Source of the DNA: Membranipora membranacea
Lineage: Eukaryota > Bryozoa > Gymnolaemata > Cheilostomatida > Membraniporidae
Assembly: GCA_914767715.1 (NCBI GenBank)
Contig: OU612068.1
Location: 19,530,001-19,594,000 of the forward strand
Direction of reading: 5' to 3'
Length of the DNA: 64,000 bases
Positions 46,601-57,500 of this stretch are shown here, in pieces. The notes beneath the pieces were generated by a model. It saw only the letters and a list, made by a program, of their open reading frames with translations. It was not told where the DNA came from and made no database searches. Made by a program: the position numbers and the translations under genes. Position 1 is the first letter of the stretch; every line of letters starts with the position of its first letter.

Positions 46601-46926
46601 TCTGGCTCAGGGTGTGTATGCTAACAAGTTACCTTTTTTATCACATAGTTTTTTGTTCTCGGTTCGCTCCGATTTTTCATCCTGTTTCCTTTCGGTTATG
46701 TGTTCAGGTAGTTTCATCGATAAACTAAACAAACTTCATGGGTTTCATTACATATTTATGTATTTAAGATTCAGCACAGACAGAAACCAATTGTTATCAT
46801 GACATGTCTCTGTCTTTGTCAGGAGTCGAGAAGGAACTAAAGGAGCTTGACTTTTTCAATGCCTCAGTCAGCCCTATGGCTGTGTACTGTAGGAGGGAAA
46901 AGATAACAAAAAGCCAGCTAGTATGA
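43632..46926 (+). CDS. Unrecognised Met-Gly-Cys protein, copy 3 (unit 3)
   Basis: Exons 43632-43698, 44016-44356, 44750-44982, 45202-45455, 45840-46012, 46587-46611 and 46823-46926. Same structure as copies 1 and 2, with scattered substitutions such as Asp-Ser to Asp-Tyr at the end of exon 3 and Glu to Asp in exon 5. Exon 7 is 163 nt, again one base short for in-frame entry to the last exon (47282-47362), and the frame ends at TGA 46924-46926. AATAAA at 47792. Confidence 0.7.
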
Positions 46927-47281
46927 GAAGTGTTGAAGGTTGTTCTACAGAGTGCTACGGAGATAATATTCAGGACAAAATGACGGTACGGTTGAGACAA
47001 AGAATATACCATTATAACATTATGTCGTGGTTTGGCTGAAAGAAACTCTCATCTCTTACACAGTTAACTTTAGTATAAGGAGTTTAGATATAAAATATAA
47101 TCATGAAAGATTTGTGAATCTCCCTGTGACATTGGTCACTGCTGTTCTTTGACAGCTATAGTGTTTTTGTGCGCAAATTAAAAGGGACAAAACCTATTTT
47201 AAGGTGGCGTAAATCAGTGGTCTAGATTTCGACTGCTTGAAGTCAGCTTACATAATGTCATGCAATACTTTATTTCAACAG

Positions 47282-47362
47282 AAGTATGCAGTCAGGTACA
47301 GTGCTCGGTCACCGAATGTTTGGTCAGGTGGAAGCTTTGGTGGTGGTGGTGAAAAAAACTAA
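47282..47362 (+). CDS. Last exon of the Met-Gly-Cys gene, unit 3 (frame uncertain)
   Basis: As in unit 2: YAVRYSARSPNVWSGGSFGG, a Gly run and TAA. Conserved but out of frame with exon 7 as sequenced. Confidence 0.5.
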   Translation, partial: KYAVRYSARSPNVWSGGSFGGGGEKN

Positions 47363-48525
47363 AGCTGGAATACAGATTCAACATCAACAAAGAACATAAT
47401 TACACCTTGTCAACAACAACAAGCCCTAGCAAAACCACACTACATAACCAGCCCCCTCCCCTGTCTCCTCTTCTCCGATGAACTATATTATAACAATGCC
47501 ATGGCAGAAAAATGCATGAAGTAGCAAAGGCTTTGGACTGCAGACTTGTTTGTCCATAGCATTTAATATAAGTCTCGATGAAAACTTTCTTGTGTATTCT
47601 CTGCTATTTTTATGAAGAGCATACAACACAGGATGTATGTGTTTTGGTGTTTTGTGAGTTGCATTTAACTGTTTTTGTCTCTTCTTGACTGTATGACATT
47701 GTCACTGTTGGTTTCTTTTCCTGGAAATGATTTTTTCCTGTGCTCTATCAGTCTATTTATTTCATTGATTTCATTACTTGTATACTTTGATAATAAACGT
47801 TGTACAAGAGACACTAGGTTTTCTATTGTCTCTGAATTTACTACAAAATGTAAAAATGTCAAATGTCAAACATTCTTATCGCTCTAAGGCACTATATCTC
47901 ATTTTTATATCCTAATCGGCATCGTTCTGGGATAGGTGGTGGTCCTGTACGGCACTAATCTCGATTTGTCTCAATGCTAGAACTTGAGTTACCTTCCTTT
48001 TGATGCCGTGATGTTTTGGGATTTGCATCTCATGGCAGGCCTAACCCCTTGCAGCATTGAGTAATATAATTCATATCAGCTTATACCACACCATGCAGGA
48101 TATCTTCACCATGAAACATGATTCCAAGTATCAATTTTGATTGAGGTTTTCCTGCACTCGGAGGCGGAGAGATCAAACCTTCTCGGTAGGGGGTGATAGT
48201 GGCACACTTCCGCAAACGTTTTCAATGCGACCACCTGATGATTGTTATAGGTATGTAGTTTTTTTTATCTTTGAGTCTTTTTTGTGGATGCAATAAGAAA
48301 TTTGACAGACCATTTGAAAGAGTAGCGTCAGTTTTATTTTACAGTGTATCCATTTTTATAAAAAACATGTGTAGTCATCAGAATTGATATATTATAGAGC
48401 TATGAATGCTACATCTACTAAATATTGCCGTCTATCCTATGTGGCTTAATCTGTTGGTAAGAGGTCTAAATTCAGAAAAGTCAAGGCAAACCTTTATTTG
48501 TAACAGGGCTTAAAAGGCTTCACAT

Positions 48526-48694
48526 TGTAAGATAAGCACATATATAGTTATGCACATAGAATGCCCGCAAGAGTGAGTACATATATAAAACCACGCGCCT
48601 TCGAGTCCTAGATATAAGAGAGCTACTCATAGTATAGTATTTCCTGCCGTATGATGTCACCGCCTAAGATTAATCTCTTATGCAAGAGCAGACA
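48526..48694 (-). repeat. 3' LTR
   Basis: 169 bases, containing CTTCGAGTCCTAGATATAAG shared nearly exactly with the other LTR. Confidence 0.8.
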
Positions 48695-49156
48695 CCTTCA
48701 CATGCCCTTCCTTTCCATTGGCGGTCGAGTTCATCCGCTTAACAGTCGCGCTGTTAATTCCTTTTTAATTCACAAATTCACAATTCACTGCAAGGGCAAC
48801 TTCAATTAACTCTGTATAACATAAAATTCTATACGGGATAGCCACTTATGCTTTCCATTTTCCTACGGTGCAATAAACAATCCTCTTTAATTTTGAGAGG
48901 CCACTCTCTAATACACCATTCAATTTCACAAACGCTGTATTATCAATTCCTATGATACAGTAAACAATGTATCAATATACTGGTAGGCATGTTTAAGTGA
49001 CTCAGGGGCTACCACAATTAACCGGTGAAAGCTGAAATAACATACAATGCCTAAGATCAAATTCAAATGAGCGCTTTTACTCATCACAATTACCTCTCAC
49101 TGTTCGAGACAAGAGAAAGCTTGCATAAATACCATGCTATCAGTGCTGAATATCAA

Positions 49157-49894
49157 TTAATTCTTCTGACGGTACCGGGAAGAGTGTGGACACTCTCTGG
49201 AATTATGGCCTTTACCTTTGCACTCATAACAGACTATGTCTGGGCAGTTTAAATATGTGTGCGAGCAACTTCCACATTCGAAACAACGTCGAGAATTGGT
49301 GTCACGACTGTCTGGCGTCTGTGAGAATGGGAATAGGCAAATTTTTTGTTTAATAGGAGCATGGACTCGGAATTTGGCTGTTCCAACTTTTTGTCTCGGC
49401 AGCTGTACCACGCCGGGACAATATCCGGCAGAGAGAATCCCAATCAACGTCACCTTTTGCCATGAATTCACGCCCTAAAGTCAAATCCTATGGCTGTTGA
49501 CAGGGATAACTTGGGCTAGGGTTTTCCTAATTCTCTCTAATTCTTTATTAGCCCCTGCTTTAAGCTCTGGTGCAAATGAACTGTCTGTGGCTGTAAATAT
49601 ACCTGTGGTACGGGACAAATGTTACACGCTTCTTATATAGTCCCTACAATCTTCACCCGTTTGTTGACGAGCACTATTAAAGTTCCATAATTTAATGTTC
49701 GAGGATTCTTCTCGCTCATAAATGCTTTTTAATGCCTGCAAAACCTAGGCTTAGGACAGCTCTTTACTTGCAATATCAATTCCTTGAGCCTGTAATGCCT
49801 GAAACTCTTCACTACTGATAGCTTTCAACAATGCGCACAATTTCTTTTCGTCATTCAATAAATTGACTTTCGTTTCTTGTGAGGAAACTGTCAT
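49157..49894 (-). pseudogene. gag: Retrotransposon gag, decayed, two CCHC zinc knuckles
   Basis: From the ATG at 49894 a frame (SSQETKVNLLNDEKKLCALL) is soon broken by stops. The last part, 49471-49157, is open and encodes CFECGSCSHTYLNC (49285-49244) and CYECKGKGHNSREC (49231-49190), two C-x2-C-x4-H-x4-C knuckles of a nucleocapsid. An Arg/Lys/Gln-rich end follows. There is no pol downstream. Confidence 0.75.
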
Positions 49895-50189
49895 GGTTTT
49901 AGTGCCTAATTATAGTCACGGTTAGAAATTTCAAAATTAACTGCGACAGTAAAACAGTGTAAAAACAACTTCCATGATCCTGACACATCCTTCGGATCAA
50001 TTTCAAGGGTAGGGAAATCGCAAGATTTCATAGTCATAGGGATCTTTGGGGGTTAAATTACTTTGTTTATCTGGAGTAGGTCACCTCAAAACTCACAGAA
50101 AAAATGCACCAAAATCACAACAATATCCCAATCCAGCAATAGTATAACCACTGCACTTCACAACAAATAACTAACCACTAACAAAAACC

Positions 50190-50300
50190 TCTAACTCGTC
50201 ACACACACACCAACAAACTCACCAACCACTAACGCACACACAACCCACACACACAACCCACGCCACACACACACAAAACTAACTCACCACACGCGCACCT
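50190..50300. repeat. CA-rich low-complexity stretch
   Basis: Imperfect CACACA and CAACCCACA repeats in the untranslated leader of the LTR element. Confidence 0.8.
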
Positions 50301-50430
50301 CCACTATCTTTCTTCACGGAAATCCACAAGCCGTAGCTCACGTCACAGACACACTCCCTGCGGCTACTAGCTCACACACTGCTCGTCAAGCTAATCGAAA
50401 CAGTACTCGGTATAATCACTTATGTTGGTA

Positions 50431-50443
50431 GCCGACTGCGCCA
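50431..50443 (-). other. Primer-binding site (tRNA-Ser type)
   Basis: TGGCGCAGTCGGC begins directly at the LTR end. TGG pairs with the tRNA CCA tail, and the rest fits the 3' acceptor stem of animal serine tRNAs (from memory). Confidence 0.65.
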
Positions 50444-50612
50444 TGTTAGGTTAGCACATATATGGTGATGCACATAGAAAGCCCACAAGAGCGAGTATAT
50501 ATATACAACCACACACCGTCGAGTCCTAGATATAAGGGAGCTCTTATTAGTATAGTATTTTCCGCCGTATGATGTCACCGCCTAAGTTCAATCTCTTATG
50601 CAAGAGCAAACA
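50444..50612 (-). repeat. 5' LTR
   Basis: 169 bases. Its inner edge abuts the primer-binding site. Confidence 0.8.
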
Positions 50613-51574
50613 GCGTTAACACACTTGCAATAAAAAGACTTTGAAGTGATAACACAGTACTATACTCTTGATCCTTTGCCGAAATCTTGATAATAAACTC
50701 AGAAATAGATAAGCATGGCTGCTCATACGAGAGCAACAAGTGTCCCACATGAGTACACACAGCATCGACTAAGGATTAAAATGGTGACAATAAAACATTC
50801 AAAAGTCTGGGCAGCAAGAAACATCTAGCGGCCTATCACTGTGAGTGCAATCAATGTACTCCCTGAATGAGTTCATTGGTGCAATCAGGGAGTTAAGTTA
50901 ACTCCTTAATTGCACCAACTCCTTGGTGCAATTGAATAAGTCACCTAGTGATGTAACTTTCTCGAGTCTTAGATTTCAGTCTTTTGAGGTTTATAATCAG
51001 GGGCATATAAGTCTAAAAATCCTGCTGTATTGAGGTCAGGACTGAGCTGTCTCTATGTACTATGTAGGTGGATAGTAATTGGTGCTCAATGTTTATATTC
51101 AATTTAAAAGTAAACCAATATTATATATATACAAATTTCAAACACAAGCCAATAATGAGAGTCTTTGAAATAAAAAGGAACCAAGGTTGTGGCTAACATT
51201 TATACCTTGTCCTAATTCAAAAGAGAGAGTAATACACATCTAATTCAAATAGGTCAACTTGTTGCACCCATCCTCAAATAAATTGATTAGTATGACTAAT
51301 GACAAATGAGGCTGTAGCCAGTTCAAAAGCGCTGCTGTCTGTAATAGTGAACCCTGTAAATGTTTTCAGGGGTATTTGCAATAGAAGTTTATTGATTTGA
51401 AGTTTAAAATTCCTTTTACATAATCATTTTAGAACGATCGATGCATACTGGTGGGCAGATAAAAGAAAGACCGGAAATGTGAGAACAATGGTATGGTCGT
51501 ATATAAGAAGCCACTGAAAAATCCTGCCAACGAGCAGAAGCGTACCAGCATTTTGAGTGGTCTGATAAAGTAAT
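50613..51574. other. Spacer between LTR element and satellite
   Basis: No gene was recognised. It contains an interleaved inverted-repeat cluster at 50858-50932. Confidence 0.55.
50858..50932. repeat. Interleaved inverted-repeat cluster
   Basis: ACTCCCTGA (50858) pairs with TCAGGGAGT (50885). TTGGTGCAAT (50876) pairs with ATTGCACCAA (50909) and recurs directly at 50923. Mutually exclusive folds are possible. Confidence 0.7.
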
Positions 51575-54500
51575 TGTTGCTCCTCCTTATGAGGTGAGTT
51601 AGAAGCAAATCTATTTTTTGATCTGAGCGAAAAAAAAGCATGATACCCACCCTTGGTATAATTTTGTGAATTTCAAGTCAGCGTATTTACCCACCAATTA
51701 ATCCGAGGATTCTAATATTCTGGATTTTGAATGAGGCCAATAAGAGCTTGAACTGGTCGGAGTTTGATAAAGATCCAACAGTGTTTTCATTTTTGGATGC
51801 TGCCGTTTGGCATGTTTTTTTCTAGCAAAAGTGACCGTAATTAAAACGGACGCTGACAGAGAATGGAAAGCCGCAGAGCCAAACGGCTTGCAGATTCGAG
51901 ATCAGCAGGAGTTGCTCCTCCTTATGACGTGAGTTAGAAGCAAATCTATTTTTTGATCTGAGCGAAAAAAAAGCATGATACCCACCCTTGGTATAATTTT
52001 GTGAATTTCAAGTCAGCGTATTTACCCACCAATTAATCCGAGGATTCTAATATTCTGGATTTTCAATGAGGCCAATAAGAGCTTGAACTGGTCGGAGTTT
52101 GATAAAGATCCAACAGGGTTTTCATTTTTGGATGCTGCCGTTTGGCATGTTTTTTTTTAGCAAAAGTGACCGTAATTAAAACGGACGCTGACAGAGAATG
52201 GAAAGCCGCAGAGCCAAACGGTTTGCAGATTCGAGATCAGCACCAGTTGCTCCTCCTTATGAGGTGAGTTAGAAGCAAATCTATTTTTTGATCTGAGCGA
52301 AAAAAAAGCATGATACCCACCCTTGGTATAATTTTGTGAATTTCAAGTCAGCGTATTTACCCACCAATTAATCCGAGGATTCTAATATTCTGGATTTTGA
52401 ATGAGGCCAATAAGAGCTTGAACTGGTCGGAGTTTGATAAAGATCCAACAGGGTTTTCATTTTTGGATGCTGCCGTTTGGCATGTTTTTTTTTAGCAAAA
52501 GTGACCGTAATTAAAACGGACGCTGACAGAGAATGGAAAGCCGCAGAGCCAAACGGCTTGCAGATTCGAGATCAGCAGGAGTTGCTCCTCCTTATGACGT
52601 GAGTTAGAAGCAAATCTATTTTTTGATCTGAGCGAAAAAAAGCATGATACCCACCCTTGGTATAATTTTGTGAATTTCAAGTCAGCGTATTTACCCACCA
52701 ATTAATCCGAGGATTCTAATATTCTGGATTTTCAATGAGGCCAATAAGAGCTTGAACTGGTCGGAGTTTGATAAAGATCCAATAGGGTTTTCATTTTTGG
52801 ATGCTGCCGTTTGGCATGTTTTTTTTTAGCAAAAGTGACCGTAATTAAAACGGACGCTGACAGAGAATGGAAAGCCGCAGAGCCAAACGGTTTAGAGATT
52901 CGAGATCAGCACGAGTTGTTCCTCATTATGAGGTGAGTTAGAAGCAAATCTATTTTTTGATCTGAGCGAAAAAAAAGCATGATACCCACCCTTGGTATAA
53001 TTTTGTGAATTTCAAGTCAGCGTATTTACCCACCAATTAATCCGAGGATTCTAATATTCTGGATTTTGAATGAGGCCAATAAGAGCTTGAACTGGTCGGA
53101 GTTTGATAAAGATCCAACAGGGTTTTCATTTTTGGATGCTGCCGTTTGGCATGTTTATTTTAGCAAAAGTGACCGTAATTAAAACGGACGCTGACAGAGA
53201 ATGGAAAGCCGCAGAGCCAAACGGCTTGCAGATTCGAGATCAGCAGGAGTTGCTCCTCCTTATGACGTGAGTTAGAAGCAAATCTATTTTTTTAACTGAG
53301 CGAAAAAAAAGCATGATACCCACCCTTGGTATAATTTTGTGAATTTCAAGTCAGCGTATTTACCCACCAATTAATCCGAGGATTCTATTATTCTGGATTT
53401 TCAATGAGGCCAATAAGAGCTTGAACTGGTCGGAGTTTGATAAAGATCCAACAGGGTTTTCATTTTTGGATGCTGCCGTTTGGCATGTTTTTTTTTAGCA
53501 AAAGTGACCGTAATTAAAACGGACGCTGACAGAGAATGGAAAGCCGCAGAGCCAAACGGTTTGCAGATTCGAGATCAGCACCAGTTGCTCCTCCTTATGA
53601 GGTGAGTTAGAAGCAAATCTATTTTTTGATCTGAGCGAAAAAAAAGCATGATACCCACCCTTGGTATAATTTTGTGAATTTCAAGTCAGCGTATTTACCC
53701 ACCAATTAATCCGAGGATTCTAATATTCTGGATTTTGAATGAGGCCAATAAGAGCTTGAACTGGTCGGAGTTTGATAAAGATCCAACAGGGTTTTCATTT
53801 TTGGATGCTGCCGTTTGACATGTTTTTTTTTAGCAAAAGTGACCGTAATTAAAACGGACGCTGACAGAGAATGGAAAGCCGCAGAGCCAAACGGCTTGCA
53901 GATTCGAGATCAGCAGGAGTTGCTCCTCCTTATGACGTGAGTTAGAAGCAAATCTATTTTTTGGTCTGAGCGAAAAAAAAGCATGATACCCACCCTTGGT
54001 ATAATTTTGTGAATTTCAAGTCAGAGTATTTACCCACCAATTAATCCGAGGATTCTAATATTCTGGATTTTCAATGAGGCCAATAAGAGCTTGAACTGGT
54101 CGGAGTTTGATAAAGATCCAACAGGGTTTTCATTTTTGGATGCTGCCGTTTGGCATGTTTTTTTTTAGCAAAAGTGACCGTAATTAAAACGGACGCTGAC
54201 AGAGAATGGAAAGCCGCAGAGCCAAACGGCTTGCAGATTCGAGATCAGCACGAGTTGTTCCTCATTATGAGGTGAGTTAGAAGCAAATCTATTTTTTGAT
54301 CTGAGCGAAAAAAAAGCATGATACCCACCCTTGGTATAATTTTGTGAATTTCAAGTCAGCGTATTTACCCACATATTAATCCGAGGATTCTAATATTCTG
54401 GATTTTGAATGAGGCCAATAAGAGCTTGAACTGGTCGGAGTTTGATAAAGATCCAACAGGGTTTTCATTTTTGGATGCTGCCGTTTGGCATGTTTTTTTT

Positions 54501-57500
54501 AGCAAAAATGACCGTAATTAAAACGGACGCTGACAGAGAATGGAAAGCCGCAGAGCCAAACGGCTTGCAGATTCGAGATCAGCAGGAGTTGCTCCTCCTT
54601 ATGACGTGAGTTAGAAGCAAATCTATTTTTTGATCTGAGCGAAAAAAAAGCATGATACCCACCCTTAATATAATTTTGTGAATTTCAAGTCAGCGTATTT
54701 ACCCACCAATTAATCCGAGGATTCTAATATTCTGGATTTTCAATGAGGCCAATAAGAGCTTGAACTGGTCGGAGTTTGATAAAGATCCAACAGGGTTTTC
54801 ATTTTTGGATGCTGCCGTTTGGCATGGTTTTTTTAGCAAAAGTGACCGTAATTAAAACGGACGCTGACAGAGAATGGAAAGCCGCAGAGCCAAACGGTTT
54901 GCAGATTCGAGATCAGCACGAGTTGTTCCTCCTTATGAGGTGAGTTAGAAGCAAATCTATTTTTTGATCTGAGCGAAAAAAAAGCATGATACCCACCCTT
55001 GGTATAATTTTGTGAATTTCAAGTCAGCGTATTTACCCACCAATTAATCCGAGGATTCTAATATTCTGGATTTTCAATGAGGCCAATAAGAGCTTGAACT
55101 GGTCGGAGTTTGATAAAGATCCAACAGGGTTTTCATTTTTGGATGCTGCCGTTTGGCATGTTTTTTTTTAGCAAAAGTGACCGTAATTAAAACGGACGCT
55201 GACAGAGAATGGAAAGCCGCAGAGCCAAACGGCTTGCAGATTCGAGATCAGCAGGAGTTGCTCCTCCTTATGACGTGAGTTAGAAGCAAATCTATTTTTT
55301 GATCTGAGCGAAAAAAAAGCTTGATACCCACCCTTGGTATAATTTTGTGAATTTCAAGTCAGCGTATTTACCCACCAATTAATCCGAGGATTCTAATATT
55401 CTGGATTTTGAATGAGGCCAATAAGAGCTTGAACTGGTCGGAGTTTGATAAAGATCCAACAGGGTTTTCATTTATGGATGCTGCCGTTTGGCATGTTTTT
55501 TTTTAGCAAAAGTGACCGTATTTAAAACGAACGCTGACAGAGAATGGAAAGCCGCAGAGCCAAACGGTTTGCAGATTCGAGATCAGCACCAGTTGCTCCT
55601 CCTTATGAGGTGAGTTAGAAGCAAACCTATTTTTTGATCTGAGCGAAAAAAAAGCATGATACCCACCCTTGGTATAATTTTGTGAATTTCAAGTCAGCGT
55701 ATTTACCCACCAATTAATCCGAGGATTCTAATATTCTGGATTTTGAATGAGGCCAATAAGAGCTTGAACTGGTCGGAGTTTGATAAAGATCCAACAGGGT
55801 TTTCATTTTTGGATGCTGCCGTTTGGCATGTTTTTTTTTAGCAAAAGTGACCGTAATTAAAACGGACGCTGACAGAGAATGGAAAGCCGCAGAGCCAAAC
55901 GGCTTGCAGATTCGAGATCAGCAGGAGTTGCTCCTCCTTATGACGTGAGTTAGAAGCAAATCTATTTTTTGATCTGAGCGAAAAAAAAGCATGATACCCA
56001 CCCTTGGTATAATTTTGTGAATTTCAAGTCGGCGTATTTACCCACCAATTAACCCGAGGATTCTAATGTTCTGGATTTTCAATGAGGCCAATAAGAGCTT
56101 GAACTGGTCGGAGTTTGATAAAGATCCAACAGGGTTTTCATTTTTGGATGCTGCCGTTTGGCATGTTTTTTTTTAGCAAAAGTGACCGTAATTAAAACGG
56201 ACGCTGACAGAGAATGGAAAGCCGCAGAGCCAAACGGTTTGCAGATTCGAGATCAGCACGAGTTGTTCCTCCTTATGAGGTGAGTTAGAAGCAAATCTAT
56301 TTTTTGATCTGAGCGAAAAAAAAGCATGATACCCACCCTTGGTATAATTTTGTGAATTTCAAGTCAGCGTATTTACCCACCAATTAATCCGAGGATTCTA
56401 ATATTCTGGATTTTGAATGAGGCCAATAAGAGCTTGAACTGGTCGGAGTTTGATAAAGATCCAACAGGGTTTTCATTTTTGGATGCTGCCGTTTGGCATG
56501 TTTTTTTTTAGCAAAAGTGACCGTAATTAAAACGGACGCTGACAGAGAATGGAAAGCCGCAGAGCCAAACGGCTTGCAGATTCGAGATCAGGAGGAGTTG
56601 CTCCTCCTTATGACGTGAGTTAGAAGCAAATCTATTTTTTGATCTGAGCGAAAAAAAAGCATGATACCCACCCTTGGTATAATTTTGTGAATTTCAAGTC
56701 AGCGTATTTACCCACCAATTAATCCGAGGATTCTAATATTCTGGATTTTGAATGAGGCCAATAAGAGCTTGAACTGGTCGGAGTTTGATAAAGATCCAAC
56801 AGGGTTTTCATTTTTGGATGCTGCCGTTTGGCATGTTTTTTTTTAGCAAAAGTGACCGTAATTAAAACGGACGCTGACAGAGAATGGAAAGCCGCAGAGC
56901 CAAACGGCTTGCAGATTCGAGATCAGCAGGAGTTGCTCCTCCTTATGACGTGAGTTAGAAGCAAATCTATTTTTTGATCTGAGCGAAAAAAAAGCATGAT
57001 ATCCACCCTTGGTATAATTTTGTGAATTTCAAGTCAGCGTATTTACCCACCAATTAATCCGAGGATTCTAATATTCTGGATTTTGAATGAGGCCAATAAG
57101 AGCTTGAACTGGTCGGAGTTTGATAAAGATCCAACAGGGTTTTCATTTTTGGATGCTGCCGTTTGGCATGTTTTTTTTTAGCAAAAGTGACCGTAATTAA
57201 AACGGACGCTGACAGAGAATGGAAAGCCGCAGAGCCAAACGGTTTGCAGATTCGAGATCAGCACCAGTTGCTCCTCCTTATGAGGTGAGTTAGAAGCAAA
57301 TCTATTTTTTGATCTGAGCGAAAAAAAAGCATGATACCCACCCTTGGTATAATTTTGTGAATTTCAAGTCAGCGTATTTACCCACCAATTAATCCGAGGA
57401 TTCTAATATTCTGGATTTTGAATGAGGCCAATAAGAGCTTGAACTGGTCGGAGTTTGATAAAGATCCAACAGGGTTTTCATTTTTGGATGCCGCCGTTTG

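Larger units (their letters stand above)
41604..48694 (+). repeat. Tandem unit 3 (last copy)
   Basis: Same content and order, but its right end keeps the full LTR retroelement and has no foldback element, so it marks the outer edge of the amplification. The FAM185A exon here has three amino-acid changes relative to units 1 and 2. Confidence 0.88.
48526..50612 (-). mobile_element. Gag-only LTR retrotransposon, minus strand
   Basis: LTRs of 169 bases at 48526-48694 and 50444-50612 both run TG...CA in minus orientation and differ at roughly 23 positions. Next to the 5' LTR (50443 downward) the minus strand reads TGGCGCAGTCGGC, complementary to a serine tRNA 3' end as used by some Ty3/gypsy elements. 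Next to the 3' LTR is a purine tract (GGAAAGGAAGGG). The 1.75 kb interior holds only a decayed gag; protease, reverse transcriptase and integrase are absent. Flanking bases (CACAT and GCGTT) show no target duplication, so one edge may be rearranged. Confidence 0.8.
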
